Virus record (IMG/VR): IMGVR_UViG_3300010160_000043 | Span: 1 to 64,000 of that record | Strand: one strand, 5' to 3' | Length of the DNA: 64,000 bases | Origin: a virus | Shown: positions 54,821 to 62,881 of the stretch, in pieces | Layout: each line of letters starts with the position of its first letter | Position numbering within the stretch: position 1 is the stretch's first letter | Translations under genes and position numbers: made by a program | The notes under the pieces: generated by a model | What the model was told of the DNA's origin: nothing | What the model saw: the letters and a program-made list of their open reading frames with translations, nothing else | The model's database searches: none

Positions 54821-55249
54821 ATGAGTTTATATAAAGAATTTTCTGCGTTGTTACCTTATTTACAATCGGTTAGAAAATTAGAGAGTTATTTAAGTTTTGA
54901 CCTTAGTTTTCCGACTACTTGGAAATTACCTAAAAAATATGTTGATGAAGATAAGGTGATGGAACAAACAAGTAAGGCTGATGGACATAGATTCTTTTCG
55001 TTTGTTTCTGAAATAAATGAAGAGTCGGTGGAGAAAATGTCGGAGAATTTAAAGAATATTATTAAATACAATCACGACAGAGAAGAAAAAGATAGATTAT
55101 TCCAAAACAAAGTTGAGGAGCTTAAATCAATATTTGAGAGACAAGACTTGACTAGTTTAAAAAATCTTAATTTTGAATTAAAAACCGGTAAAATAGAATT
55201 AGTAGATGAAGAAGAAAGTCTTGAAGGAGTTGGAACTCCTAAAAAATGA
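54821..55249 (+). CDS. Unknown helical phage protein
   Basis: The 142-aa protein starts MSLYKEFSALLPYLQSVRKL at 54821, 2 bases after the previous stop. An in-frame ATG at 54791 would overlap that gene and is less likely. The C-terminal half is coiled-coil-like with an acidic end. The next gene starts 44 bases before its stop. Confidence 0.62.
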   Translation: MSLYKEFSALLPYLQSVRKLESYLSFDLSFPTTWKLPKKYVDEDKVMEQTSKADGHRFFSFVSEINEESVEKMSENLKNIIKYNHDREEKDRLFQNKVEELKSIFERQDLTSLKNLNFELKTGKIELVDEEESLEGVGTPKK

Positions 55250-55406
55250 CTCACTAAAGAGTCAAATACAACTCCAATCCGAAAAAGAGAAAATAATAAA
55301 CGAGTTAAAAAAATTAACGAGGGAGGATATTCTACCGAAACCACCTGAACCACCTAAAAAAATAACGTTATGGCAGAGAATACAAAAAGTATTGATGGGA
55401 TTATAG
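55206..55406 (+). CDS. Small coiled-coil protein
   Basis: The 66-aa protein is a charged helix (about 1-40, KELELLKNDSLKSQIQLQSE) followed by a Pro-rich turn (PKPPEPPKK) and an amphipathic C-terminal helix (LWQRIQKVLMGL). It is nested at both ends in its neighbours (44 and 37 bases). Overlap in a compact phage operon and the regular helix support it; the function is unknown. Confidence 0.55.
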   Translation: MKKKVLKELELLKNDSLKSQIQLQSEKEKIINELKKLTREDILPKPPEPPKKITLWQRIQKVLMGL

Positions 55407-55621
55407 AAAAATTAGCGTTAATTGCGGATGGATTGGAGGAACTCTTTCCTAATGGTGTTATCGCTGTCGCCCTTGAATTAAAATTAGATGAGTTTAAAAA
55501 AGTTCAAAAAAATTTCAGAACAATTGACCATTCTCATAAACAATTTAAGATTGATTTGTCGGGGGTTGAATTTATGTTTTTATTGGATGAGTCGTTGACT
55601 GACGTTGAAGATAACTCTTAG
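55370..55621 (+). CDS. Small unknown protein
   Basis: The 83-aa protein begins MAENTKSIDGIIEKLALIAD. It is alpha/beta and acidic, without Cys or membrane segment. It overlaps the coiled-coil gene by 37 bases and is the last of the plus-strand run. Its end overlaps the end of the convergent gene at 55572 by 50 bases, which is unusual and leaves no terminator between them. Confidence 0.55.
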   Translation: MAENTKSIDGIIEKLALIADGLEELFPNGVIAVALELKLDEFKKVQKNFRTIDHSHKQFKIDLSGVEFMFLLDESLTDVEDNS

Positions 55622-56213
55622 AGAATCCGTTATCAATTAAAAGATTGTATAAATATTTTCTTTGTGTGGTTGAATAGTCTTTAACAAAAATACAATCAGA
55701 CCTTTTTTGTTCTATAAAATAATTAGAGATTGAATCAATAAATCTATTTGAGTCGTTATCATTCTTTAAGGTAAATAAATTAAAGGTGTTATCATTTTGA
55801 ACAACAACTTTATTATTCAATTTAGATACTAATTTAAGTCCGGAACCACTTAAATATAATTTAATAAACTCTTTTGAGTTTATTTTTTTATTTGTGGTCG
55901 TGTCTAATATTAATTCTTCTGTTTTATATTTTGATATTAGATTAATAGTGTAATCGTCGTCATCTAAGTTAACTTTAATCTTTCTACCTAATTCATCTTT
56001 TAAAAAAATAGGTAAAAAACTACCTGACGTTTTTTCTAATATTGCTAGTTCATAACTACATAGATAACCATTTTCATATTCCCGTTCAAATATTACGGAA
56101 TCACTTTCCATTAACAAATTTTTATAATACTCATTTGCCTTTTTATGAGTTATAAATTTATTTATTATTTTCTTTTTTATCTTATTTTTGAATAATACTA
56201 TTAGATAGTTCAT
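55572..56213 (-). CDS. Unknown protein on the minus strand
   Basis: The 213-aa protein MNYLIVLFKNKIKKKIINKF ... is Lys/Asn/Ser-rich alpha/beta. It has a conserved-looking C-terminal patch (STTQRKYLYNLLIDNGFSK) and no membrane segment. It stands alone between plus-strand genes and its 3' end overlaps the gene ending at 55621. I do not recognise it. Confidence 0.62.
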   Translation of the reverse strand: MNYLIVLFKNKIKKKIINKFITHKKANEYYKNLLMESDSVIFEREYENGYLCSYELAILEKTSGSFLPIFLKDELGRKIKVNLDDDDYTINLISKYKTEELILDTTTNKKINSKEFIKLYLSGSGLKLVSKLNNKVVVQNDNTFNLFTLKNDNDSNRFIDSISNYFIEQKRSDCIFVKDYSTTQRKYLYNLLIDNGFSKSYLQRQSTTHPIKT

Positions 56214-56253
56214 AATAAAAAATTAGTTTTATATTAAATATAAGTAAACAAGT

Positions 56254-57177
56254 ATGGAAAATTTTTATCAAACATTAGGTGTTAATGAAAACGCGACTCA
56301 AGATGAGATAAAGAAAGCCTATAGAAAATTGGCGGTAGAACATCATCCGGATAAAGGTGGTGATGAAAATAAATTTAAAAAGATTTCTGAAGCTTATGAT
56401 ACGGTAGGTGACGAAAATAAACGAAGTCAATACGATAATCAACGTTCTAATCCATTTGGTGGGGGAGGTGGGTTTGACCCATTTAGTGGTGGATTTAATC
56501 CTTTTGGGGATATGTTCAACGGAGCTCAACAAAGAAAACGTGCGGTTCCGGATAAGATAGTTGATGTTAATGTTGGAGTGTTTGAGAGTTATAACGCTAA
56601 AGATAAAACAATAAACTACTCAAGAAAACATATGTGTGGGGATTGTAGTGGTACCGGTGGAGATAAAACAAATTGTTCTATCTGTAGTGGTTCCGGATTT
56701 ATTGTTCAAAGAATGGGTACGGGAATGTTTAGTCAGGTATTCAGACAACCTTGTCACTCTTGTAGTGGTAGAGGATTCAATTTTACAAAAATATGTGGAG
56801 GATGTAGTGGTGAGGGTACTAAAAGTTCAGTGGATAGTATTACAATTAAATTACCACACGGAATTGATGACGGACAATTTTTAAGACTTCAAAATAAAGG
56901 TGATTGGAAAGATGGTATGTACGGTAATTTAGTTTTACGTGTTAAAGTTCAACCTGAAAATAACTTTGAAAAAAATGGGGATGATTTGATTTATAACGCC
57001 TACTTTAATTTAAGTGACTTATATAAAGAGATGTTAGAGGTCCCACACCCTAAAGGGAATATTTCAGTAAAGTTACCAAGTCAGTTTGATAGTTCAAAAC
57101 CCCTTAGAGTAAAATCTAAAGGGTTTAATAACGGGGATATGTATATTAATCAATTTATTAAATTCAATAGAACTTAA
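56254..57177 (+). CDS. dnaJ: DnaJ/Hsp40 co-chaperone
   Basis: The 307-aa protein has a J domain (about 1-62) with the HPD motif at 31-33, which stimulates DnaK ATPase. A Gly/Phe-rich linker follows (about 63-88, FGGGGGFDPFSGG), then a zinc domain with four CxxCxGxG units (about 128-188). The C-terminal substrate-binding part is shorter than in bacterial DnaJ. No DnaK is seen in the window, so it presumably recruits host DnaK for virion or replication-complex folding. The last 4 bases overlap the convergent small gene. Confidence 0.95.
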   Translation: MENFYQTLGVNENATQDEIKKAYRKLAVEHHPDKGGDENKFKKISEAYDTVGDENKRSQYDNQRSNPFGGGGGFDPFSGGFNPFGDMFNGAQQRKRAVPDKIVDVNVGVFESYNAKDKTINYSRKHMCGDCSGTGGDKTNCSICSGSGFIVQRMGTGMFSQVFRQPCHSCSGRGFNFTKICGGCSGEGTKSSVDSITIKLPHGIDDGQFLRLQNKGDWKDGMYGNLVLRVKVQPENNFEKNGDDLIYNAYFNLSDLYKEMLEVPHPKGNISVKLPSQFDSSKPLRVKSKGFNNGDMYINQFIKFNRT

Positions 57178-57401
57178 TATCCAAAATAATGTAGAATATC
57201 CTTAATCAATTTTATTGTACCATATATACCGGCAAATAAAAAATAAAGAGATGCGAATACTAGTATTTTTTGAGTTTGTCTAACAGACGATACAGCTTCT
57301 TTACCTTGTTTACAAGTTTTACAATTTTTTTTAGGGGGTTCAGGTACAACGTTTTTGTTTATTTCCGTTACGTCAATGATTTCTCCTTCTACAGTTTCCA
57401 T
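57174..57401 (-). CDS. Small membrane protein with CxxC motif
   Basis: The 75-aa protein has an N-terminal hydrophilic part with CKTCKQG (about 27-33) and one C-terminal membrane helix (about 46-68, ILVFASLYFLFAGIYGTI). It is convergent with dnaJ and overlaps it by 4 bases. A TATTTATT box (57421-57428) lies 19 bases upstream on its strand. The role is unknown. Confidence 0.6.
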   Translation of the reverse strand: METVEGEIIDVTEINKNVVPEPPKKNCKTCKQGKEAVSSVRQTQKILVFASLYFLFAGIYGTIKLIKDILHYFGY

Positions 57402-57420
57402 AGTTATAAATTTAATTTAA

Positions 57421-57428
57421 AATAAATA
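57421..57428 (-). promoter_or_regulatory. TATTTATT box (minus strand)
   Basis: The box lies 19 bases upstream of the start at 57401, in the 98-base divergent spacer shared with the Dam-like gene. It is a weaker copy of the recurrent box. Confidence 0.35.
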
Positions 57429-57499
57429 TAGTTAAAAATATTTGAAAGAGAAAGTTGCTTTTTCACTTTTTATTTCTTATACTTTATAAAAAAGAAATT

Positions 57500-58348
57500 A
57501 TGGCATTATCATACATCGGGGGTAAATCTAAAATAGGTAAATGGATTGTTCCATTCATACCTAACGACATTGAAACATACGTAGAACCATTCTCAGGGAT
57601 GTTTTGGGTATTCTTTAATATGGACTTAACCAAGTACCCCAATTTAAAAGAAGTTGTTTATAACGACTTCAATCCGCTTAACTACAATTTATTTCAGTGT
57701 CTTCAGAATCCTGAGAGATTATTAGAAGAAGTGAATAATATTCCTTGTCAGCAAAGAAATGAGTTTCCGACACCGGATATCTATAAAGAACAATTCATCA
57801 GCTTCCAAGCTGAAATATTTGCCGAGAATTTCAGCGTACAACCTTACGATTACGTTGTTGCTGCAAAATACGCATATGTATTGGCTCAGGTATTTTCGGG
57901 GTCTAAACCGGAAACAAGTTCATTTATAGATTTGAAAGGGAAATATAAATCAAAGTATCTTACATTCCGAGATAAGTTATCTAAACCTGATTGGGTGGAA
58001 CACTTCTTAAAGGTTACTAAGGTGGAGAATATGGACTTTGAAGAGGTTATTCAAAAGTATGATGGTCCATCTACATATGTTTATGCTGACCCCCCATATT
58101 GGAAGACTGAGAATTATTACAACAACCACGACTTTGATAGTACGGACCACGAGAGATTGGCGGATTGTTTAAAAGGTATTCAAGGTAAGTTCTCATTATC
58201 GTATTATGATTTTCCACAATTACACACTTGGTTCCCACAACTTCAATATGTGTGGGAGAAGAAAGAATTTGCTAAGGCGGCTGCGGCTAAGAAGGGTAAA
58301 GCTCAAAATATGGGTGAAGAACTTTTAATTATGAATTATCAAAAATAA
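57500..58348 (+). CDS. DNA adenine methyltransferase, Dam/D12 class
   Basis: The 282-aa protein has the N-terminal SYIGGKSKIGKWI motif, a SAM-binding motif I (VEPFSGMFWVFFN, about 28-40), and the catalytic D197-P-P-Y200 (YADPPYW). It methylates adenine N6 in a short DNA site, which can shield phage DNA from host restriction. In motif I the usual AGSGAV is SGMFWV, a notable change in the SAM-binding loop. The start at 57500 is chosen because the conserved N-terminus begins there. The frame is open to 57455, but those residues are a hydrophobic run without conservation. Confidence 0.87.
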   Translation: MALSYIGGKSKIGKWIVPFIPNDIETYVEPFSGMFWVFFNMDLTKYPNLKEVVYNDFNPLNYNLFQCLQNPERLLEEVNNIPCQQRNEFPTPDIYKEQFISFQAEIFAENFSVQPYDYVVAAKYAYVLAQVFSGSKPETSSFIDLKGKYKSKYLTFRDKLSKPDWVEHFLKVTKVENMDFEEVIQKYDGPSTYVYADPPYWKTENYYNNHDFDSTDHERLADCLKGIQGKFSLSYYDFPQLHTWFPQLQYVWEKKEFAKAAAAKKGKAQNMGEELLIMNYQK

Positions 58349-58379
58349 TTTGGATTGTTGATAATTAGTATTATCTTTG
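58349..58379 (+). promoter_or_regulatory. Bacteroidota-type promoter
   Basis: TTTG (58349-58352), a 19-base spacer, then TATCTTTG (58372-58379). It should start a transcript around 58385, leaving a leader of about 60 bases before the LRR gene. The leader also holds a TATTTATA box at 58422-58429, so this gene may have an early and a later start. Confidence 0.78.
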
Positions 58380-58421
58380 TACTCTTGAATAAAGTTTAGC
58401 GAATTATTTACAAAAAACGAA

Positions 58422-58429
58422 TATTTATA
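58422..58429 (+). promoter_or_regulatory. TATTTATA box
   Basis: The box lies 15 bases before the ATG at 58445, downstream of the host-type promoter at 58349. It is part of the recurrent box set. Confidence 0.42.
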
Positions 58430-58444
58430 ATTAAAACAATTAAA

Positions 58445-59803
58445 ATGAAAATTACATCATTACTATCTAATTTAATAACTGAAAACGCACGTTTACAATT
58501 ATTTTACGACAAGTTTGTTAAACCAAACCCAAAAGCAAAGAGTGAGACAGGAAGACCGGTAAAAGGTATTATGGATTTTGACACATTAAAAAATATAATA
58601 TTTGGAGACCCTGATACTAAAGCTCCTCAAGGGTTTAATAAAGAAGGTGCAACTTTTGAAGAAATGTCAAAAGTTAAAGTTGGTAAATATGTTCAATGGA
58701 TGTTGAGAAACTTTGTTCAACCTAAATTGGAATATGAGGTGGGTACACCTGAATATAAGAGAGCGGCTCAAGAATATAGACGTTTATTCATAGAAGATAT
58801 GGATAAAATAAATGTTGATTTATTAAAATTTGAAAGATTTAAAGGTAGATTACCTGAAGGTGAAAGAGATATTGCAAAATATACACCGGCAACATTATCT
58901 TTAGCTGTTGATGAATTTAAATTATCTAAAGATTCTAAATCATCTAAAGAAGAAAGAATTACAAAAGAAAATCCATATCAATATCCCGGTTCAAATATTG
59001 AAATTGTTACACCTGATTGGACAATTGTAAAAATTACTGAAAATAATGACGAAGGTAAAAACGCTGGTGCTTATTTTGGTGGTTATTATGATACTAGAGA
59101 TGAGAATGATGAAACTAATTGGTGTACATCAAAACTTGATGGTACCTATTTTAGTCACTATATCAAAGATGGTCCGTATTATGTAATACTACCTAATAGT
59201 TCAACAGAGTTTGGTAAAAAAACAGGGTTACCTAAAGAAAGATATCAATTCCACTTCCCATCTAATCAATATATGGACAGAAGAGATAGAGGAATTAATT
59301 TAGTAGAGTTCTTAAATGGTAGAGGTGCGGAACTTAAGGAATATTTTAAACCTCAATTTGCTAAAGGTTTAACAAGTGGTGGTGGTGATATTGTTGAGAT
59401 TAACTATCCGGATAGTGCTTCAGGTAAATTCATTGCTCTATATGGTTTTGATGAATTATTTGAGTCTTTACCTGATACAATTACTAAATTGTTAATCAAT
59501 AATAAGAGTCAAGAAAGAATTGCGTTAGAGGTTCCAACATCTATTGGTAGATTTAAAAACTTAGAAGCGTTAATGTTACAAAACATTGCAAAAACATTAC
59601 CTGATACAATTTGTCAGTTAAAAGATTTGAATTTCTTAGCTCTTCCGGGTAATAAAGATTTACAATCTTTACCTGAATGTATTAAAGAATTACCAAATCT
59701 TGCGTTTATTAACTTAAAAGATGTTAATCCAAACATTAATATACCACAAGGTTTACGAGATAGACTTGATGATGAAGGTATGGGATTCTATTATTTAAAT
59801 TAG
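58445..59803 (+). CDS. Leucine-rich-repeat protein, unknown function
   Basis: The 452-aa protein has a helical N-terminal region and a middle domain (about 180-300) with the pattern ETNWCTSKLDGTYFSHYIK followed by YYVILPN and RYQFHFPS. A NWCTS-plus-YI...GPYYVI pattern recurs in unknown proteins of large phages. The C-terminal about 110 residues are leucine-rich repeats (LPDTITKLLINN, VPTSIGRFKNLEALML, LPDTICQLKDLNFLAL, LPECIKELPNLAFINL). LRRs usually bind proteins. It has no signal peptide, so it acts in the cytoplasm or in the virion. It is under host-type promoter control. Confidence 0.7.
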   Translation: MKITSLLSNLITENARLQLFYDKFVKPNPKAKSETGRPVKGIMDFDTLKNIIFGDPDTKAPQGFNKEGATFEEMSKVKVGKYVQWMLRNFVQPKLEYEVGTPEYKRAAQEYRRLFIEDMDKINVDLLKFERFKGRLPEGERDIAKYTPATLSLAVDEFKLSKDSKSSKEERITKENPYQYPGSNIEIVTPDWTIVKITENNDEGKNAGAYFGGYYDTRDENDETNWCTSKLDGTYFSHYIKDGPYYVILPNSSTEFGKKTGLPKERYQFHFPSNQYMDRRDRGINLVEFLNGRGAELKEYFKPQFAKGLTSGGGDIVEINYPDSASGKFIALYGFDELFESLPDTITKLLINNKSQERIALEVPTSIGRFKNLEALMLQNIAKTLPDTICQLKDLNFLALPGNKDLQSLPECIKELPNLAFINLKDVNPNINIPQGLRDRLDDEGMGFYYLN

Positions 59804-59825
59804 TATTAACTAAAAAACTACAAAA

Positions 59826-60116
59826 ATGAAAAATGTTGACGTTGAAATCTACATTAATCAATTTATAACTTTCTTTAACAACAACCCCAATGACTTACTT
59901 GAGTTAATTGGGGATGTTTTAAAGGATGACTTCTACGACAGAGTAAAACAACAATCATTAGATAATATTGAGAACGGAGAGGATGTTTCCTTAACCCAAA
60001 AACAAATTATATCTATTGTTGTGGCTCTTAAACAATCTCAGAACGATGAGGTTGATATGGATAAGATTAAGTCCATAATTTATCACACACAATTTGCTCA
60101 TTTTTCCCTTAATTAA
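59826..60116 (+). CDS. Small helical protein, unknown
   Basis: The 96-aa protein MKNVDVEIYINQFITFFNNN ... is acidic and helical, without recognised motifs. It follows the LRR gene after 22 bases. Its stop is immediately followed by the -33 box of the next promoter. Confidence 0.58.
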   Translation: MKNVDVEIYINQFITFFNNNPNDLLELIGDVLKDDFYDRVKQQSLDNIENGEDVSLTQKQIISIVVALKQSQNDEVDMDKIKSIIYHTQFAHFSLN

Positions 60117-60148
60117 TTTGTATATTCAAATTTAATGTCTTACTTTTG
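60117..60148 (+). promoter_or_regulatory. Bacteroidota-type promoter before the PcfJ-like gene
   Basis: TTTG (60117-60120), a 20-base spacer, then TACTTTTG (60141-60148). The expected start near 60154 gives a leader of about 13 bases without a Shine-Dalgarno sequence. Confidence 0.76.
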
Positions 60149-60166
60149 TGGTTCAAAATAAACCTG

Positions 60167-61924
60167 ATGAAAGAAGAATTATTTAACTATACCGTAAAGA
60201 AGTATCAAGTGTCTGAATACTTGGATACCAATCCTATTCGTCCTCTTAAAAAAGAGGTTGAGGATGATTTTTGGGGAACGATTGAAACTAGTTTAAGTTC
60301 AGGAAGGCATACAAGTTATACGCCTTGGGGTGACTATACTTTTAATGCGGATTACGATACAGAAGAAAAATTTGTAGAACATTACGGGAACCCACTTGCT
60401 CAATTATATTTGAATAGGGTGATTATCTGTGTGACTAAAGAAAATGATAAAGTTTCTTTCAAGGTATTCAATTATAGTAAAACAAGACGTGTTGCGGGTA
60501 AATGGTTTAGATTAAGTACTAATTGTAAGTTTATTACATTCAACTATAAAACAAATGCGTTATATACCGGTTCATTAGACAACTACCATTTGAAGAGAAA
60601 ATGTCGTAAAAATATTAGAAGAGTCCTTTTTAATAATGACCCTATCAATAATATGAGACGATACTTGAGAGAATCATTCAACTCAATAGTTGATAAAGAT
60701 AAAGTGGATATTCCAACAATAGTTAATCAGGTTATCTCAACCTTTGTTAACGCCATTCCCGGAACTGAACTATATGCTGACTTACTTCCTGAACAAAGAA
60801 TCTACAAAAGATACTTGGATGCTCAAGGAATTAAAGTTCCAAACAATTGGTTTGAACTTATGAATACCTATCCCCAACCAAAGAAGAAAGATTTGGTGAA
60901 GTGTGGGTATAAGTATATTGATGCTTTAATGAGGGTTCATAACTTAAAGGGGGATAAAGTTAAGAGGGTATTACATAACGTTAAATCATTTGATGGTGTT
61001 CTTAATTTTAATAACGCTTGTTCAATATTTGGTGAGAAGTTTATTTTAAATCAATCGGATGAGTTTGTCCAATTATTATTGGAACATAATAAACAAAGTA
61101 CATTTCATAATAATATTGGAAAAGGGTTATTAACAAAAAAAGAGTTTTCCAATTTCTTTGAGATATATAAATTATGTCAAAAAGGGTTAGTTAACAGTAA
61201 TGTAATTGAAGACCACTTTAGATTTTATCGTTTATTGGACCAAATGGAACCGGTTAAATGGACATCAAGAACTCACGATGAGTTTGTTCAAGAGCATTAT
61301 GATTGGTCGGAGAAATATAACCATTACACCAATGGTGACTTTACTAGAATCTACAACCAAGAGTTTGTGGATAAAGTAAATGAGGTTATCTTAACCAAAG
61401 ATGGGTCATATTATCCTGAGGTGTTAACAACATCCAAACGATACAACAACGAGTCCTCATTCCAATCTAATTGTGTTAAGACATATGTTAGAAGAATTGA
61501 TTCCTTATTGATATCTATGAGACGAGGTCAAGGAGAAACTGAAGAGAGAGCGTCAATTGAATATCGTATTACTTTACCTTCACTACATAACACGTTTGAT
61601 TTAGAAAGATATCAAACTTTGGGTAAACGTAATGATAGATTGGATGAAAGTTGGGATGACGCATTAATCAAATTGGATAATAAAATTTACCAATATGAGG
61701 ATTTGTTTGATACCTTACAGATTAAAGGTGAGTTCAAAAAAAGAGAATTGTTCTCTGATTGGATGTCAAAAGATGTAATAAGATATTCTGTAACTAAAAC
61801 CGGAAAAGACACTACTGAACGTCAATTATGTTGGAAAAATGATTCAATTATGCAATTAAATTCGTATAATTATAATATTGTTCCAGTTCAAAATTGGGAT
61901 GATAATGATGTTTTCCCATTATAA
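60167..61924 (+). CDS. PcfJ-like protein
   Basis: The 585-aa protein has a long N-terminal region of unknown fold. Near 450-520 it has the PcfJ-type signature: SSFQSNCVKTYVRRIDS, then a strand with Arg (LLISMRRG), RASIEYRI, and an R-Q/N-rich segment (ERYQTLGKRNDRL). PcfJ-like proteins occur on conjugative plasmids, integrative elements and phages; their role is not known. The start at 60167 (MKEELFNYT) fits the promoter. An in-frame TTG at 60146 overlaps the -7 box and cannot be used from that promoter. Three short genes follow in the same direction. Confidence 0.66.
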   Translation: MKEELFNYTVKKYQVSEYLDTNPIRPLKKEVEDDFWGTIETSLSSGRHTSYTPWGDYTFNADYDTEEKFVEHYGNPLAQLYLNRVIICVTKENDKVSFKVFNYSKTRRVAGKWFRLSTNCKFITFNYKTNALYTGSLDNYHLKRKCRKNIRRVLFNNDPINNMRRYLRESFNSIVDKDKVDIPTIVNQVISTFVNAIPGTELYADLLPEQRIYKRYLDAQGIKVPNNWFELMNTYPQPKKKDLVKCGYKYIDALMRVHNLKGDKVKRVLHNVKSFDGVLNFNNACSIFGEKFILNQSDEFVQLLLEHNKQSTFHNNIGKGLLTKKEFSNFFEIYKLCQKGLVNSNVIEDHFRFYRLLDQMEPVKWTSRTHDEFVQEHYDWSEKYNHYTNGDFTRIYNQEFVDKVNEVILTKDGSYYPEVLTTSKRYNNESSFQSNCVKTYVRRIDSLLISMRRGQGETEERASIEYRITLPSLHNTFDLERYQTLGKRNDRLDESWDDALIKLDNKIYQYEDLFDTLQIKGEFKKRELFSDWMSKDVIRYSVTKTGKDTTERQLCWKNDSIMQLNSYNYNIVPVQNWDDNDVFPL

Positions 61925-61925
61925 T

Positions 61926-62246
61926 ATGAAAGAAATACCACAACATTGCGTAGATACCTTTAAAGAAAGGTTTGGAGTTCACCCTAGTATTATAGAGGTG
62001 TATCCAACAATTTCTAACGAAGATACAGACAAATTTTTAAATAAATCACATTTACTATGGTTTAATTATTTTGTGAATAATGAACACAAAATAGTGTATA
62101 ATGATAGATTATATGAATATGATTCTACCGGTATTTTAATTTTACGAAAGTCGGAGACTAAGATATTTATTTTAACAAAGGTGGATAAACAAAACGTGGT
62201 AGATTATATTTTACTACAAATAAAACGATTAACAAAAAAAGATTAA
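61926..62246 (+). CDS. Small unknown protein
   Basis: The 106-aa protein starts MKEIPQHCVDTFKERFGVHP, one base after the PcfJ-like stop. The frame extends upstream to an ATG at 61878 within that gene, which is less likely. It is an alpha/beta composition with no recognised motif. It lies 2 bases before the thioredoxin gene. Confidence 0.6.
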   Translation: MKEIPQHCVDTFKERFGVHPSIIEVYPTISNEDTDKFLNKSHLLWFNYFVNNEHKIVYNDRLYEYDSTGILILRKSETKIFILTKVDKQNVVDYILLQIKRLTKKD

Positions 62247-62248
62247 GA

Positions 62249-62572
62249 ATGGAAATTACACAAGAATTATTACAGGAAAAAATTAACAATGGGGAAAAAT
62301 TAGTGGTAGACTTTTGGGCTCCGTGGTGCGGACCTTGTAAAGTTATGAAACCGGCTTTTGAAAAAGTTTCAGAGGAGTATAGAAAAGAAAATTCAGAGGT
62401 TCAATTATTCACTTTGAATGTTGAAGAGAATAAAGAATTTGCGTCTCAGTTAGGTATTAGAGCAATCCCAACAGTTAAATCATTTTCTGATGGTAAAGAA
62501 GTGTATTCTCAGCCGGGAATGCAAATGGAAGGTCAAATTAAACAATTGGTAACTAACCTAATCAATGGATAA
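62249..62572 (+). CDS. Thioredoxin
   Basis: The 107-aa protein is a complete thioredoxin: active site W26-C-G-P-C30 in VVDFWAPWCGPCK, then the cis-proline loop (IRAIPTVKSF) and the FxxGKEV end. It reduces disulphides in the cytoplasm and is the likely electron donor for the phage ribonucleotide reductase (C-terminal CFGC of the alpha subunit). It overlaps the glutaredoxin-like gene by 8 bases. Confidence 0.95.
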   Translation: MEITQELLQEKINNGEKLVVDFWAPWCGPCKVMKPAFEKVSEEYRKENSEVQLFTLNVEENKEFASQLGIRAIPTVKSFSDGKEVYSQPGMQMEGQIKQLVTNLING

Positions 62573-62852
62573 GTTATTGTTTATCTTCACAATGGATGGT
62601 TGTCCGTATTGTGTTCAAATGAAAGATAAATTAAAAGAGTCTAATATTGATTTTCTTGAGAGAGATATCTTTGAACATAATGATGAGTATGAAATGTTTG
62701 TTGAGGTAACTCAAAACGATTTTGTACCGGCATTTATGATTATTGAGAATCCGGATAAGGATAATGAAAAAAGTTTCTTATTTGCTCCGGATAGAGATTA
62801 TGAAGACATTGACGATGGTGTGTTAATTATTAAAGAACACTTTAAAAAATAA
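62565..62852 (+). CDS. Glutaredoxin-like protein
   Basis: The 95-aa protein has the glutaredoxin active site C13-P-Y-C16 (MDGCPYC) after a short beta strand, and a NDFVPAFMI segment near the cis-proline position. It is slightly divergent in its second half. Together with the thioredoxin it can keep ribonucleotide reductase reduced. It is the last gene of the run and ends at a bidirectional terminator. Confidence 0.88.
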   Translation: MDKLLFIFTMDGCPYCVQMKDKLKESNIDFLERDIFEHNDEYEMFVEVTQNDFVPAFMIIENPDKDNEKSFLFAPDRDYEDIDDGVLIIKEHFKK

Positions 62853-62881
62853 AAAGTCCCCTTGATTGGGGACTTTCTTTT
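62853..62881. terminator. Bidirectional terminator
   Basis: A 9-bp stem (62853-62861 with 62868-62876) with a 6-base loop is flanked by T on one side and A on the other. It ends both the redox genes (plus) and the gene at 62881 (minus). Confidence 0.9.

Noticed and set aside
57430-57445. AATATTTG as a host -7 box for the Dam-like gene
   Set aside because: The first base departs from TAnnTTTG, and no good -33 box stands at 19-20 bases. Not called.
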